Source: Streptomyces sp. NRRL B-24484 (GTDB lineage: Bacteria > Actinomycetota > Actinomycetes > Streptomycetales > Streptomycetaceae). From it: 64,000 nt of DNA. The notes beneath the pieces are model-generated. The model saw nothing but the letters and a program-made list of their open reading frames with translations, searched no databases and was not told the origin of the DNA. Position numbers and translations under genes: made by a program. The stretch lies in NCBI RefSeq assembly GCF_000717715.1, contig NZ_JOAI01000015.1, forward strand, positions 62,001 to 126,000, in the 5' to 3' direction. How positions within the stretch are numbered: position 1 is the stretch's first letter; each line of letters opens with the position of its first letter. Of this stretch, positions 23,886 to 31,907 are shown in pieces.

Positions 23886-24329
23886 GTGAGGCTGACCAAG
23901 GGCACCGACATCGCACTCCGCATCGCCATGCGGCTGGCCGTGCTGGACGAGGCGTCCAACCCGACCACCCGCGAGGTCGCGGCGGCGATGGAGGTTCCCT
24001 ACACCCACGCGGCCAAGGTGGTGAGCAGGCTCCAGCACCTCGGCGTGGTGGAGGCGCGCCGGGGCCGCAGCGGCGGTCTGGCGCTCACCCCGGCCGGCCG
24101 CACCGGTTCGCTCGGCGCCCTGCTGCGCGAACTGGAGGGCATCGGCGACGTGGTGGGCTGCGAGGACGACCCGCCGTGTCCGCTCCGGTCGTCCTGCCGA
24201 CTGCGCGGAGCGCTCCGCCGGGCCCAGGAGGCCTTCTTCGCGGTGCTCGACCCGCTCACGGTCGAGGACCTGGTCGCGTCCCCGACCGGCCCGGTCCTGC
24301 TGGGCCTCTCCGTCCGCCCGCCGGACTGA
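23886..24329 (+). CDS. nsrR: NsrR, nitric-oxide-sensing Rrf2 repressor
   Basis: A 147-residue Rrf2-family protein. The winged helix spans residues 5-65 (TREVAAAMEVPYTHAAKVVSRLQHLGVV). Iron-sulphur ligands are Cys92, Cys98 and Cys104 (C-x5-C-x5-C) and Asp8 is present; in the S. coelicolor NsrR structure an Asp at this position is the fourth ligand of the [4Fe-4S] cluster. Nitric oxide reacts with the cluster and releases DNA. It lies 81 bases before hmp, and both genes carry an NsrR-type site. Confidence 0.93.
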   Translation: MRLTKGTDIALRIAMRLAVLDEASNPTTREVAAAMEVPYTHAAKVVSRLQHLGVVEARRGRSGGLALTPAGRTGSLGALLRELEGIGDVVGCEDDPPCPLRSSCRLRGALRRAQEAFFAVLDPLTVEDLVASPTGPVLLGLSVRPPD

Positions 24330-24367
24330 TCCGCCCCACCGGGCACCCGCCCTTTCCCGTCCCGCAA

Positions 24368-24390
24368 AATACGAAGATCAAATACCAATT
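24368..24390. promoter_or_regulatory. NsrR-binding site upstream of hmp
   Basis: This 23-base AT-rich site begins AATACGAAGATC and ends ATACCAATT. It differs at only four positions from the S. coelicolor hmpA1 NsrR site as I remember it. It ends 20 bases before the hmp start codon, overlapping the expected promoter. Confidence 0.75.
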
Positions 24391-24410
24391 CACTGCTGAA
24401 GGAGCCGTCC

Positions 24411-25601
24411 ATGCTGTCCCCGCAGAACGCCCCGGTCGTCGAAGCCACCCTGCCGGTCGTCGGCGCAGCCGTCGGCGACATCACCGCACGCTTCTACGAG
24501 CGACTGTTCGAGGCCCACCCGGAGCTGCTGCGCGACCTGTTCAACCGCGGCAACCAGGCCAACGGCACCCAGCGGCAGGCGCTGGCCGGTTCGATCGCGG
24601 CCTTCGCCACCGCCTTGGTCGCCCACCCCGACCAGCGGCCGGACGCGATGCTCGCCCGGATCGCCCACAAGCACGCCTCGCTGGGCGTCGCGCCGGAGCA
24701 GTACCCCGTGGTCCACGAGCACCTGTTCGCGGCGATCGTCGAGGTGCTCGGCGAGGCGGTGACCCCGGAGGTCGCGGCGGCCTGGGACGAGGTGTACTGG
24801 CTGATGGCGAACGCGCTGATCGCGCTGGAGAAGGGCCTGTACACCGGGGCGGGCACCGGCCCGGAGTCGCTGTGGCGCCCGTACACCGTGGTCGCGCGGC
24901 TGCTGGAGACCGACGACGTGGCGACCTTCCTGGTGCGGCCGGCCGACGGCGGCCCGCTGCCGGCCACCACCCCGGGCCAGTTCGTCTCGGTGCAGGTCGA
25001 ACTGCCGGACGGCGCCCACCAGATCCGCCAGTACAGCCTCTCCGGGCAGCCGGACGGCGCCCTGCAGTTCTCGGTGAAGCGGGTGGCCGGCACCCCGGAC
25101 GGCGAGGTCTCCAACCACCTGCACGCGCACGTCGCGGCGGGCGCGACCCTGCTGCTGAGCCCGCCGTTCGGCGACGTGACGCTGGCCGAGGGCGACGGCC
25201 CGGTGCTGCTGGCCTCCGCAGGCATCGGCTGCACCCCGATGATCGGGATGCTCTCGCACCTGGCGGCCACCGCCAGCACCCGGCGCGTCATCTCCGTGCA
25301 CGGCGACCGCGACCAGCTCGCCCACGCCTTCCGCGCCGACCTGCAGCAGCTCACCGCCAAGCTCGCCGACGCCGAGGCGCACGTCTTCTACGAGCAGCCG
25401 GCCGGCGCGTGGCCCGCCGAGCGCACCGGCCTGGTGGACCTCGCCGGCGTGGAGGTCCCGGCCGGCACCACCGCCTACCTGTGCGGCCCGCTGCCCTTCC
25501 TGCGCTCCGTCCGCGGACAGCTGATCGCGGCGGGCGTCCGCCCCGCCGACATCCACTACGAGGTCTTCGGCCCCGATCTGTGGCTGGGCGCGGAGGCCTG
25601 A
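24411..25601 (+). CDS. hmp: Hmp, nitric-oxide-dioxygenating flavohaemoglobin
   Basis: A 396-residue flavohaemoprotein that converts NO and O2 to nitrate with NAD(P)H. The globin domain (1-135) has distal Tyr29, Gln54 and proximal His88 in KHAS. The FAD-binding domain (150-250) has R-QYS near 205. The NAD domain has GIGCTPMIGML near 283 and CGPLPFL near 362. AAGGAG lies 6 bases before the ATG. Regulated by NsrR through the site just upstream. The MFS gene converges on it. Confidence 0.95.
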   Translation: MLSPQNAPVVEATLPVVGAAVGDITARFYERLFEAHPELLRDLFNRGNQANGTQRQALAGSIAAFATALVAHPDQRPDAMLARIAHKHASLGVAPEQYPVVHEHLFAAIVEVLGEAVTPEVAAAWDEVYWLMANALIALEKGLYTGAGTGPESLWRPYTVVARLLETDDVATFLVRPADGGPLPATTPGQFVSVQVELPDGAHQIRQYSLSGQPDGALQFSVKRVAGTPDGEVSNHLHAHVAAGATLLLSPPFGDVTLAEGDGPVLLASAGIGCTPMIGMLSHLAATASTRRVISVHGDRDQLAHAFRADLQQLTAKLADAEAHVFYEQPAGAWPAERTGLVDLAGVEVPAGTTAYLCGPLPFLRSVRGQLIAAGVRPADIHYEVFGPDLWLGAEA

Positions 25602-25629
25602 CCCCTCCTCACCCCACGGCTCCTCACGC

Positions 25630-25672
25630 CCGCGGGCCGGCCACCCCTCCAGCAGGGGGAGCCGGCCCGCGG
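25630..25672. terminator. Hairpin between hmp and convergent MFS gene
   Basis: CCGCGGGCCGGC pairs with GCCGGCCCGCGG (12 bp) around a 19-base loop that itself can form a short CCCCT/AGGGG stem. Follows the hmp stop by 28 bases. Confidence 0.7.
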
Positions 25673-25697
25673 CGCACCGGCCCGCGGCCGGTCGTCC

Positions 25698-27152
25698 TCA
25701 GGACTGCGCGGCGACCGCGTCCTGCTGCGCGTCCGGGGCCGGCGCGGCCGGCGCCGCCGGCTCGGGCCGGCCGGGCACGGCGAGGGTGACGAGGGCGGCG
25801 AGGACGGCAGTGCCCAGGCCGATCGCCAGACCCGTCCGGAAGCCGTTCTCGGAGGGCAGCTCGACCGACCCCATCCTCACCGTCATGTGCGAGAGCACCA
25901 CGCCGACCACCGCGGCGGAGGTGGAGGTGCCGATCGACCGCATCAGGCTGTTGAGGCCGTTGGCGGCGGCGGTCTCCGAGGCGGGCACGGCCGACATGAT
26001 CAGCGCGGGCATCGCGGCGTAGGCGAAGGCCACACCGGCGCCGATCACGCAGGAGAAGAGCACCATGCCCCAGACGTGGTGGGTCAGCCCGAGCGAGAGC
26101 GCGTAGCCGGCCGCGATGACCAGCGAGCCGATCAGCAGCGAGACCTTGGGGCCGCGGGCCGCCGAGATCCGGGCGGAGAACGGCGAGACGGCCATCATCA
26201 CCAGACCGGACGGGGCCATGCACAGACCCGCGACCACCATCGAGCGGCCGAGACCGTAGCCCGTGGCCTCGGGCAGCTGCAGCAGCTGCGGGACGATCAG
26301 CGACATCGCGTACATCGCGAAGCCGACCACCACCGAGGCGAGGTTGGTCATCAGCACCTGGCGGCGGGCGGTGGTGCGCAGGTCGACCAGCGGGCTGCCG
26401 GTGCGCAGCTCCCAGACGCCCCACAGCAGCAGCACGGCGGCGGCGGTGCCGAACAGGCCGAGGGTGGTGCCGCTCGCCCAGCCCCAGTCGCCGCCCTTGG
26501 AGACGGCGAGCAGCAGGCTGAGCAGTCCGGCGGAGAGGCCGAGGGCGCCGACCAGGTCGAAACGGCCGCCGGAGCGCACCGGGGACTCCGGCACGAAGGC
26601 CGCGACGAGGGCGATCACCGCTGCGCCGATCGCGGCGGAGGCCCAGAACAGCACGTGCCAGTCGGCGTGCTGGGCGACGACGGCGGCCAGTGGCAGGCCG
26701 AGCGCGCCGCCGATCCCGAGCGAGGAGCTGACCAGGGCCATCGCCGAGCCCATCCGCTGCGGCGGCAGTTCGTCGCGCATGATGCTGATGCCGAGCGGGA
26801 TGACGGCGGCGGCGCAGCCCTGCAGGGCGCGGCCGACGACCATCGGGACGAGGCCGCCGGCCAGCGCCGGGACGAGCGACCCGATCACCATCAGGACGAG
26901 GCTCGCGAGCAGGACGCGGCGCTTGCCGTACATGTCGCCGAGCCGGCCGAGCACGGGGGTGGCCACGGCGCCGGCGAGCAGGGTGGCGGTGATCGCCCAG
27001 GAGGCGTTCGCGGGCGTGGTGCCCAGTAGTTCCGGCAGGTCGGGGATGAGCGGGACGACGAGCGTGTTCATCAGCGAGACGGCGATGCCGGCGCCGGCGA
27101 GGACGCCGATGACGGCGCCGCCTCCGGCGCGCGCGGCGGGGGGTGTGCTCAC
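25698..27152 (-). CDS. MFS drug exporter, EmrB/QacA type (14 TM)
   Basis: A 484-residue major-facilitator exporter with about 14 hydrophobic segments. Motif A is RLGDMYGKRRVL near residue 75, motif B-like GRALQGCAAAVIPLG near 112, and motif C GIGGALGLPLAA near 150 marks drug antiporters. The likely substrate is a toxic organic compound exported with proton exchange. GGAG lies 6 bases before the GTG at 27152; an upstream TTG lacks a ribosome site. Divergent from a MarR regulator with a repeated operator between them, so it is probably induced by the ligand that releases MarR. Confidence 0.9.
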   Translation of the reverse strand: MSTPPAARAGGGAVIGVLAGAGIAVSLMNTLVVPLIPDLPELLGTTPANASWAITATLLAGAVATPVLGRLGDMYGKRRVLLASLVLMVIGSLVPALAGGLVPMVVGRALQGCAAAVIPLGISIMRDELPPQRMGSAMALVSSSLGIGGALGLPLAAVVAQHADWHVLFWASAAIGAAVIALVAAFVPESPVRSGGRFDLVGALGLSAGLLSLLLAVSKGGDWGWASGTTLGLFGTAAAVLLLWGVWELRTGSPLVDLRTTARRQVLMTNLASVVVGFAMYAMSLIVPQLLQLPEATGYGLGRSMVVAGLCMAPSGLVMMAVSPFSARISAARGPKVSLLIGSLVIAAGYALSLGLTHHVWGMVLFSCVIGAGVAFAYAAMPALIMSAVPASETAAANGLNSLMRSIGTSTSAAVVGVVLSHMTVRMGSVELPSENGFRTGLAIGLGTAVLAALVTLAVPGRPEPAAPAAPAPDAQQDAVAAQS

Positions 27153-27176
27153 GGGGGACTCCAAGTCACGGGGATG

Positions 27177-27234
27177 CGATATGCATCGTACACACGATAT
27201 GCATTATGCACATAGGCTGCATGATGCACATAGG
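27177..27234. promoter_or_regulatory. Repeated MarR operator region
   Basis: CGATATGCAT occurs at 27177-27186 and 27195-27204; ATGCACATAGG occurs at 27206-27216 and 27224-27234. Two perfect 5-bp inverted repeats, TGCAT-T-ATGCA (27200-27210) and TGCAT-G-ATGCA (27218-27228), are spaced 18 bp centre to centre. The region is AT-rich and lies between the divergent MFS exporter and MarR genes. Confidence 0.75.
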
Positions 27235-27284
27235 ATTGACTGGAACCCGACGATCACCGGCGGCGGAGCGACGAGGAGGACGTT

Positions 27285-27761
27285 GTGCACGAGGAGCTCG
27301 GCGACCTCGAACGCGAACTCATGCTGATCGGGCGCCACCAGGCGATGGGCTCGCTCCGCGCCGATCCCGGCGGCCGCCTGGAGCGCAGCGCGTACACCCT
27401 GCTCAGCCGGATCGAGGCGGAGGGGCCGATGACCATCGGTCAACTCGCAGAGGCCTTCAACCTGGACACCTCCACGGTCAACCGGCAGACCGCCGCGATG
27501 CTCCGTCAGAACCTGGTCGAGCGCATCGCCGACCCGTCCGGCGGCATCGCCCGCAAACTGCGCATCACCGAGGAGGGCCTGCGGCGGCTGCACCACGACC
27601 GCGCGTGGTCGCTCAACGGCCTGGCCTCCGTCCTGGAGGACTGGCCGCAGGACGCGGTCGCCGACCTCGCCCGGCTGCTCACCCGGCTCAACCGCAGCAT
27701 CGAGGGCAAGGAGGGGCGCAGCTGGCCCCGCCCCGGCGACCCCGGAACGGCCGACCGATAG
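27285..27761 (+). CDS. MarR-family transcriptional regulator
   Basis: A 158-residue MarR protein. The winged helix covers about 30-105: RSAYTLLSRIEAEGPMTIGQLAEAFN, then LDTSTVNRQTAAMLRQNLVERI and the wing DPSGGIARKLRITEEG. The Asp-x-Arg of the wing is replaced by DPSGG-RK, still typical. GAGGAGG precedes the GTG start by 7 bases. Divergent from the MFS exporter; the TGCATNATGCA repeats in the shared promoter are the likely binding sites. Confidence 0.9.
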   Translation: MHEELGDLERELMLIGRHQAMGSLRADPGGRLERSAYTLLSRIEAEGPMTIGQLAEAFNLDTSTVNRQTAAMLRQNLVERIADPSGGIARKLRITEEGLRRLHHDRAWSLNGLASVLEDWPQDAVADLARLLTRLNRSIEGKEGRSWPRPGDPGTADR

Positions 27762-27764
27762 GCT
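27759..27764 (+). promoter_or_regulatory. -10 box of LysE gene
   Basis: TAGGCT overlaps the TAG stop of the MarR gene and is 8 bases before the next ATG; no ribosome site, so initiation may be leaderless. Confidence 0.45.
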
Positions 27765-27772
27765 CACCGGGC

Positions 27773-28420
27773 ATGGACAACGCCACCGCCCTCTGGTCCT
27801 TCGCCCTGCTGGTCGGCCTGCTGACGCTCACCCCCGGCCTCGACACCGCCCTCATCCTGCGCACCGCCGTCCTCGGCCGCCGACGCCGCGCCTGGGGCGT
27901 CGTCCTCGGCATCCAGACCGGCACCCTCGCCTGGGGCGTGCTCGCCTCCGCCGGCGCCACCGCGGTGCTGACCGCCTCCCACCTCGCGTACGAGCTGCTG
28001 CGCTGGGCCGGCGCGGCCTACCTGCTGTGGATGGGCGGGCGCATGATCCGCGACTCCTGGCGGCGCGAGCCCGCGGGCGACCCGGCCGGGGCGGCGGACC
28101 CGGCGGACACCGGCGAGCGCGACGGCTTCGGCGCCGGCTGGCGGCGCGGCGCGCTCACCAACCTGCTGAACCCCAAGGTCGGCGTCTTCTACATGGCGCT
28201 GCTGCCGCAGTTCATCCCGCCGGGCGCCCCGCACCTGGCCTTCGGCACCCTGCTCACCTGCGAGCACATCGCGCTCGGCACGCTCTGGTCCGCCGTGCTG
28301 GTGGGCTTCGCCCGGGTCGTCCGCCGCTGGCTCGCCGGCCCGACCGCCAAGCGCGTCCTGGACCGGATCACCGGCGGCGTGGTCGCCCTCTTCGGCCTGC
28401 GGCTCGCCCTCGGCGACTGA
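27773..28420 (+). CDS. LysE-family amino-acid/metabolite exporter
   Basis: A 215-residue membrane protein with about six hydrophobic segments. The family signature TPGLDTALILRTA lies near residue 20, GIQTGTLAWGVLA near 50, LLRWAGAAYLLWMGGRMI near 68-85, and NLLNPKVGVFYMALLPQF near 130, all characteristic of LysE/RhtB exporters. A charged cytoplasmic loop holds the ADPADTGERD segment. Substrate probably an amino acid or related compound. It follows the MarR gene by 11 bases but has its own -10. Confidence 0.9.
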   Translation: MDNATALWSFALLVGLLTLTPGLDTALILRTAVLGRRRRAWGVVLGIQTGTLAWGVLASAGATAVLTASHLAYELLRWAGAAYLLWMGGRMIRDSWRREPAGDPAGAADPADTGERDGFGAGWRRGALTNLLNPKVGVFYMALLPQFIPPGAPHLAFGTLLTCEHIALGTLWSAVLVGFARVVRRWLAGPTAKRVLDRITGGVVALFGLRLALGD

Positions 28421-28462
28421 CCCCGCGCCCCCGGGACCCGGCACCCCGCAGGGCCCGGCGCC

Positions 28463-28822
28463 TCAGTGCAGCCGGCTCTGCCAGTCCGCGGGCACCTTCT
28501 CGGAGGGGCCGGGCGAGGGCTGCTCCGCCGGCCGGGAGAGCGGCGGAGCCAGCGCCGGACCGGTGTAGTACTCGCCGGTCTCGGTGTTCCAGAACCAGTC
28601 CTCGCCCGGTTCGAAGCTGGTGATGAACGGGTGCCCGCTCTCCCTGGCGTGCCGGGTCGCGTGCTGGGACGGCGAGGAGTCGCAGCACCCGATGTGCCCG
28701 CACTCGGCGCACCGCCGCAGGTGCAGCCACCAGCCGGCGTCCTGCCCGGCGAGGCACTCGGCACAGCCCGCGCCGCTCGGCACCGCCGCCGGATCGATCC
28801 CGGGAATCCGCTGCTCCGCCAT
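28463..28822 (-). CDS. UBP-type zinc finger protein
   Basis: A 119-residue protein with the ZnF-UBP fold: CAECLAGQDAGWWLHLRRCAECGHIGCCDSS read in pieces gives CxxC, then CxxCGHIGC, followed by HATRHARESGHPF with the conserved His pairs. EDWFWN and TGEYY follow. Eukaryotic members bind the C-terminus of ubiquitin; bacterial function is unknown. AGGAGGG precedes the ATG. Stand-alone, convergent with the LysE gene. Confidence 0.85.
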   Translation of the reverse strand: MAEQRIPGIDPAAVPSGAGCAECLAGQDAGWWLHLRRCAECGHIGCCDSSPSQHATRHARESGHPFITSFEPGEDWFWNTETGEYYTGPALAPPLSRPAEQPSPGPSEKVPADWQSRLH

Positions 28823-28981
28823 GCCGCAGCCCTCCTTCGCATCGTCCTCCCCCGCGCCTTAGACCGTACGCCCGCCCACCGGCCCCCGCAGCGGGGTCGC
28901 CGTCGGGGCACCCGGGACCTCCCGGCCTGCTGTCAGTGGCGTCTGGTGGGATGGGGCGGGCGGAGACGAGGAGGGCACGGA

Positions 28982-29896
28982 GTGGACGGGCAGGCGGGGT
29001 GGCGCTGTACCGGGCTGCACTGGCGGGACGGTCAGCCGGTGCTCGGCGCGGTGCGCGGCGGCCGGCACCACGAGCGGGTGGTCGCGGCGGGGACGGCGGT
29101 GAGCTGGCGGCTGCACGGCCCGCGGTACTGCTCGGGTCCGTGGCTGGCCGGCGAGACGGAGCAGCGGCCGTGCCCGCACCGGGCGGAGATCGATCCGGAC
29201 GGCGGCGCGGTGCTGTGCCCGCCGTGCCAGGCGGTCGACCGGGGGCTGGCGCTCGCACGGGACCGGATCCTCGACGACGGCCGGACGTACCTGCTGTACC
29301 TGGCCTGGTTCGGCGGCGACCTGGCCAAGGTCGGGCTGACGGCCGAGCAGCGCGGCCGGGCCCGGTTGCAGGAGCAGGGGGCCCCGGTGTTCACCGTGGT
29401 GGCCCGCGGTCCGCTGCCGGCGGTGCGCCGGGCGGAACTGACGGTGTCGGGGGCCGGGCTGGCCCGCGAGCGGTTCGGGGTGCGGACGAAGGCGGACCAG
29501 TGGTGGCACCTGCCCGGCCCGGCGGAGCGCGCGGCCCGGGTGGCCGACCTGCGGGCGGCGGTGGTCGGGCTGCTCGCGGGGCACCCGGTGGAGCTGTTCC
29601 CGGCGGGCGAGGTGGTGGACCAGGTCGGGCTGTTCGGACTGGCGGACGGGCCCCCGCGGGCCTACCGCGAGGTGGTGGCGGTGACGGACGGCGCCACGGT
29701 GGGCGGCACGCTGCGGGCGCCGATCGGGCGGCAGTTGTTCCTGGAGCAGCCGGACGGCGGCGAGCCGCTGCTGCTGGACGCGCGGCGGCTGACCGGCTGG
29801 GGGCTGTCCCCTGCGCCGTCCGGTCCGTGCACCGGGCTGGGCGTGCGCGCGCACCGGCGCCCGCCCGCCCCGGACGCCCAGCCGGCGCTGTTCTGA
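28982..29896 (+). CDS. DUF2797 domain-containing protein
   Basis: A 304-residue cytoplasmic protein of the DUF2797 family. It has a putative zinc site early (CPHRAEIDPDGGAVLCPPC, residues about 60-80), a YLAWFGGDLAKVGLTAEQRG segment near 105 that resembles a GIY-YIG-like core (weak, inference), and a conserved GLFGLA near 220. The GTG at 28982 follows AGGAGG with an 8-base spacer. Function unknown. Confidence 0.78.
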   Translation: MDGQAGWRCTGLHWRDGQPVLGAVRGGRHHERVVAAGTAVSWRLHGPRYCSGPWLAGETEQRPCPHRAEIDPDGGAVLCPPCQAVDRGLALARDRILDDGRTYLLYLAWFGGDLAKVGLTAEQRGRARLQEQGAPVFTVVARGPLPAVRRAELTVSGAGLARERFGVRTKADQWWHLPGPAERAARVADLRAAVVGLLAGHPVELFPAGEVVDQVGLFGLADGPPRAYREVVAVTDGATVGGTLRAPIGRQLFLEQPDGGEPLLLDARRLTGWGLSPAPSGPCTGLGVRAHRRPPAPDAQPALF

Positions 29897-29996
29897 CGGG
29901 CCCGGAAGGGCGGCGCCGGCGCGGCGGCGCTCGGAACGGCGGCGCCCGCCCGACGCATCCGGGCGCCGGATCCGTCGGATCCCTTGCGGGGCTTGC

Positions 29997-30008
29997 TACC
30001 GGTCGGTA
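29997..30008. promoter_or_regulatory. TetR-type inverted repeat before hydrolase gene
   Basis: TACCG-GT-CGGTA, a perfect 5-bp inverted repeat followed by AATTCTT, lies 39 bases before the start of the hydrolase gene. No TetR gene is adjacent. Confidence 0.45.
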
Positions 30009-30046
30009 ATTCTTGCTGACATTCCGTCCAACAGAGGAGCGCCCGC

Positions 30047-30886
30047 ATGCCCGCCGAGGTCACCTTCGCCCTGCCCTCCCCGTACGGCCCGCGCACGGCC
30101 ACGGTGCGCTACCACCGTGAGGGCTCCGGCAGTCCGCTCCTGCTGCTGCACGGCATCGGCCACCACTGGCAGGCCTGGGGCCCGGTGCTGCCGGCGCTGT
30201 CCACGCGGCACGAGGTGGTCGCCGTGGACCTGCCGGGCTTCGGCACCTCGCCGGCCCTCCCGGAGGGCGTCCCGTACGGACTGGAGGCGGCCGTGCCGAC
30301 CATCGGCGCCTTCTGCGCCGCGCTCGGGATCGAGCGTCCGCACGTGGCCGGGAACTCGCTCGGCGGCCTGCTCGCCCTCGGCCTCGGCCGCGCCGGGCTG
30401 GCCCGCTCGGTCACCGCCCTCTCCCCCGCCGGCTTCTGGACGGAACCGGAGCGCCGCTACGCCTTCGCCGTGCTCGCCGGGATGCGCCTCGGCGCCCGGA
30501 CGCTCCCGCAGCCCGCCGTCGAGCGGCTGGCCCGGTCCACCGCCGGCCGCGCCCTGCTGGTCAGCAGCATCTACGCCCGGCCGGGCCGCCGTTCGCCCGA
30601 GGGCGCGATCGGCGAGACCAGGGCGCTGCGGGAGGCGGCCGGCTTCGCACCGACACTGGCCGCGGGCCGTCGGGTCCGCTTCACCGGGGACGTGCCCGAC
30701 GTGCCGGTCACCATCGCCTGGGGCAGCCGGGACCGCCTGCTGGTCCGCCGCCAGGGCCTCCGGGCGCTGCGCGAGATCCCCGGCGCCCGCCTGGTACGGC
30801 TGCCCGGCTGCGGGCACGTGCCGATGAGCGACGACCCGGCGCTGGTCGGCCGAGTGATCCTCGACACCTGCGCGACCGCGGCCTGA
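30047..30886 (+). CDS. Alpha/beta-fold hydrolase
   Basis: A 279-residue hydrolase with the complete catalytic set: oxyanion LLLLHGIGHHWQAW near 35, nucleophile Ser in the elbow AGNSLGG near 103, acid Asp in WGSRDRLL near 228 and base His in GCGHVPMSDDP near 257. The YAFAVLAGMRLGART lid is variable. Substrate unknown. A TACCGGTCGGTA repeat upstream suggests control by a TetR regulator encoded elsewhere. No signal peptide. Confidence 0.87.
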   Translation: MPAEVTFALPSPYGPRTATVRYHREGSGSPLLLLHGIGHHWQAWGPVLPALSTRHEVVAVDLPGFGTSPALPEGVPYGLEAAVPTIGAFCAALGIERPHVAGNSLGGLLALGLGRAGLARSVTALSPAGFWTEPERRYAFAVLAGMRLGARTLPQPAVERLARSTAGRALLVSSIYARPGRRSPEGAIGETRALREAAGFAPTLAAGRRVRFTGDVPDVPVTIAWGSRDRLLVRRQGLRALREIPGARLVRLPGCGHVPMSDDPALVGRVILDTCATAA

Positions 30887-30964
30887 GCCTCCCACCTGCC
30901 CGTTCGGCGGCCGGTGGCACGCCCGGCCGCCGGGGGTGGCAGAGATCACGCTCTGCGACGGGCC

Positions 30965-30982
30965 ACCTACGGTGGCGTAGGT
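30965..30982. promoter_or_regulatory. Inverted repeat ACCTACG-N4-CGTAGGT
   Basis: A perfect 7-bp inverted repeat with the spacer GTGG lies 28 bases before the SGNH hydrolase gene, overlapping its probable promoter. The pattern resembles operators of TetR regulators of lipid genes (family knowledge, approximate). Confidence 0.55.
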
Positions 30983-31009
30983 CACTTCAGAGGGTGAAAC
31001 ATCTGCACC

Positions 31010-31792
31010 ATGCCTGATCCACTGGAGACCTTTGACCCCACTTCCTACGTCGCCCTCGGCGACAGCTTCACCGAGGGCCTGAACGACCCCGGCCCCGACG
31101 GCCGCTTCGCCGGCTGGGCCGACCGCCTCGCCGGGATGCTCGCCGACCGCCGCCCGGACGGCGACTTCCGGTACGCCAACCTCGCCGTCCGCGGCCGCCT
31201 GCTCGACCAGATCACCGCCGAGCAGGTGCCCGAGGTCCGGCGGATCGCCCCGGACCTGGTGACCTTCTGCGCGGGCGGCAACGACATCCTGCGCCCGGGC
31301 AGCGACCCGGACGAGGTCGCCGAGCGGTTCGAGTCGGCCGTCCTGCAGCTCCGCGAGAGCGCCGGGACGGTGCTGGTCTGCACCGGCTTCGACACCCGCA
31401 CCGTGCCGGTGCTGCGCCACCTGCGTGGCAAGATCGCCACGTACAACGGCCACATGCGGGCGATCGCCGACCGCAACGGCTGCGCGGTCGCCGACCTGTG
31501 GTCGCTGCGCTCGGTGCACGACCGCCGGGCCTGGAGCGACGACCGGCTGCACCTCTCGCCCGAGGGCCACCAGCGGGTCGCCCTGCTGGCCGCCCGCTCG
31601 CTCGGTCTGCCGACCGAGCAGGACCCGGAGGCGCCCTGGCCGGACCGCCCCGAGCCCACCCCGGCCGAGCAGCGCCGCGAGAACCTGGCCTGGGCCCGGG
31701 CGTACCTGATCCCGTGGGTCGGCCGACGCCTGCGCGGCGAGTCCTCGGGCGACCACGTCGAGGCCAAGCGCCCCGAGCTGCTGCCGCTCTGA
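31010..31792 (+). CDS. SGNH/GDSL-family hydrolase, cytoplasmic
   Basis: A 260-residue esterase/lipase of the SGNH superfamily. Block I is ALGDSFTEG with the nucleophile Ser near residue 19, block II has Gly in NLAVRG, block III is CAGGNDIL with Asn near 92, and block V is DRLHLSPEGH with Asp and His near 181-184. There is no signal peptide, so it acts in the cytoplasm. The C-terminal 60 residues are charged (ENLAWARAYLIPWVGRRL). An inverted repeat precedes it. Confidence 0.9.
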   Translation: MPDPLETFDPTSYVALGDSFTEGLNDPGPDGRFAGWADRLAGMLADRRPDGDFRYANLAVRGRLLDQITAEQVPEVRRIAPDLVTFCAGGNDILRPGSDPDEVAERFESAVLQLRESAGTVLVCTGFDTRTVPVLRHLRGKIATYNGHMRAIADRNGCAVADLWSLRSVHDRRAWSDDRLHLSPEGHQRVALLAARSLGLPTEQDPEAPWPDRPEPTPAEQRRENLAWARAYLIPWVGRRLRGESSGDHVEAKRPELLPL

Positions 31793-31805
31793 GCACCCGG
31801 GATCC

Positions 31806-31835
31806 GGCCGGCGCCCCCGCCCGGGGGCGCCGGCC
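31806..31835. terminator. Terminator hairpin after SGNH gene
   Basis: GGCCGGCGCCCCC pairs perfectly with GGGGGCGCCGGCC (13 bp) around a 4-base loop, 13 bases after the stop codon. Confidence 0.75.
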
Positions 31836-31907
31836 CCGGTTTCCCTCCGCCCGGGTCCGGCATACCGTCGGTCGTGACGGGACCGCCCGCGCACAGGAGG
31901 CACCGCC

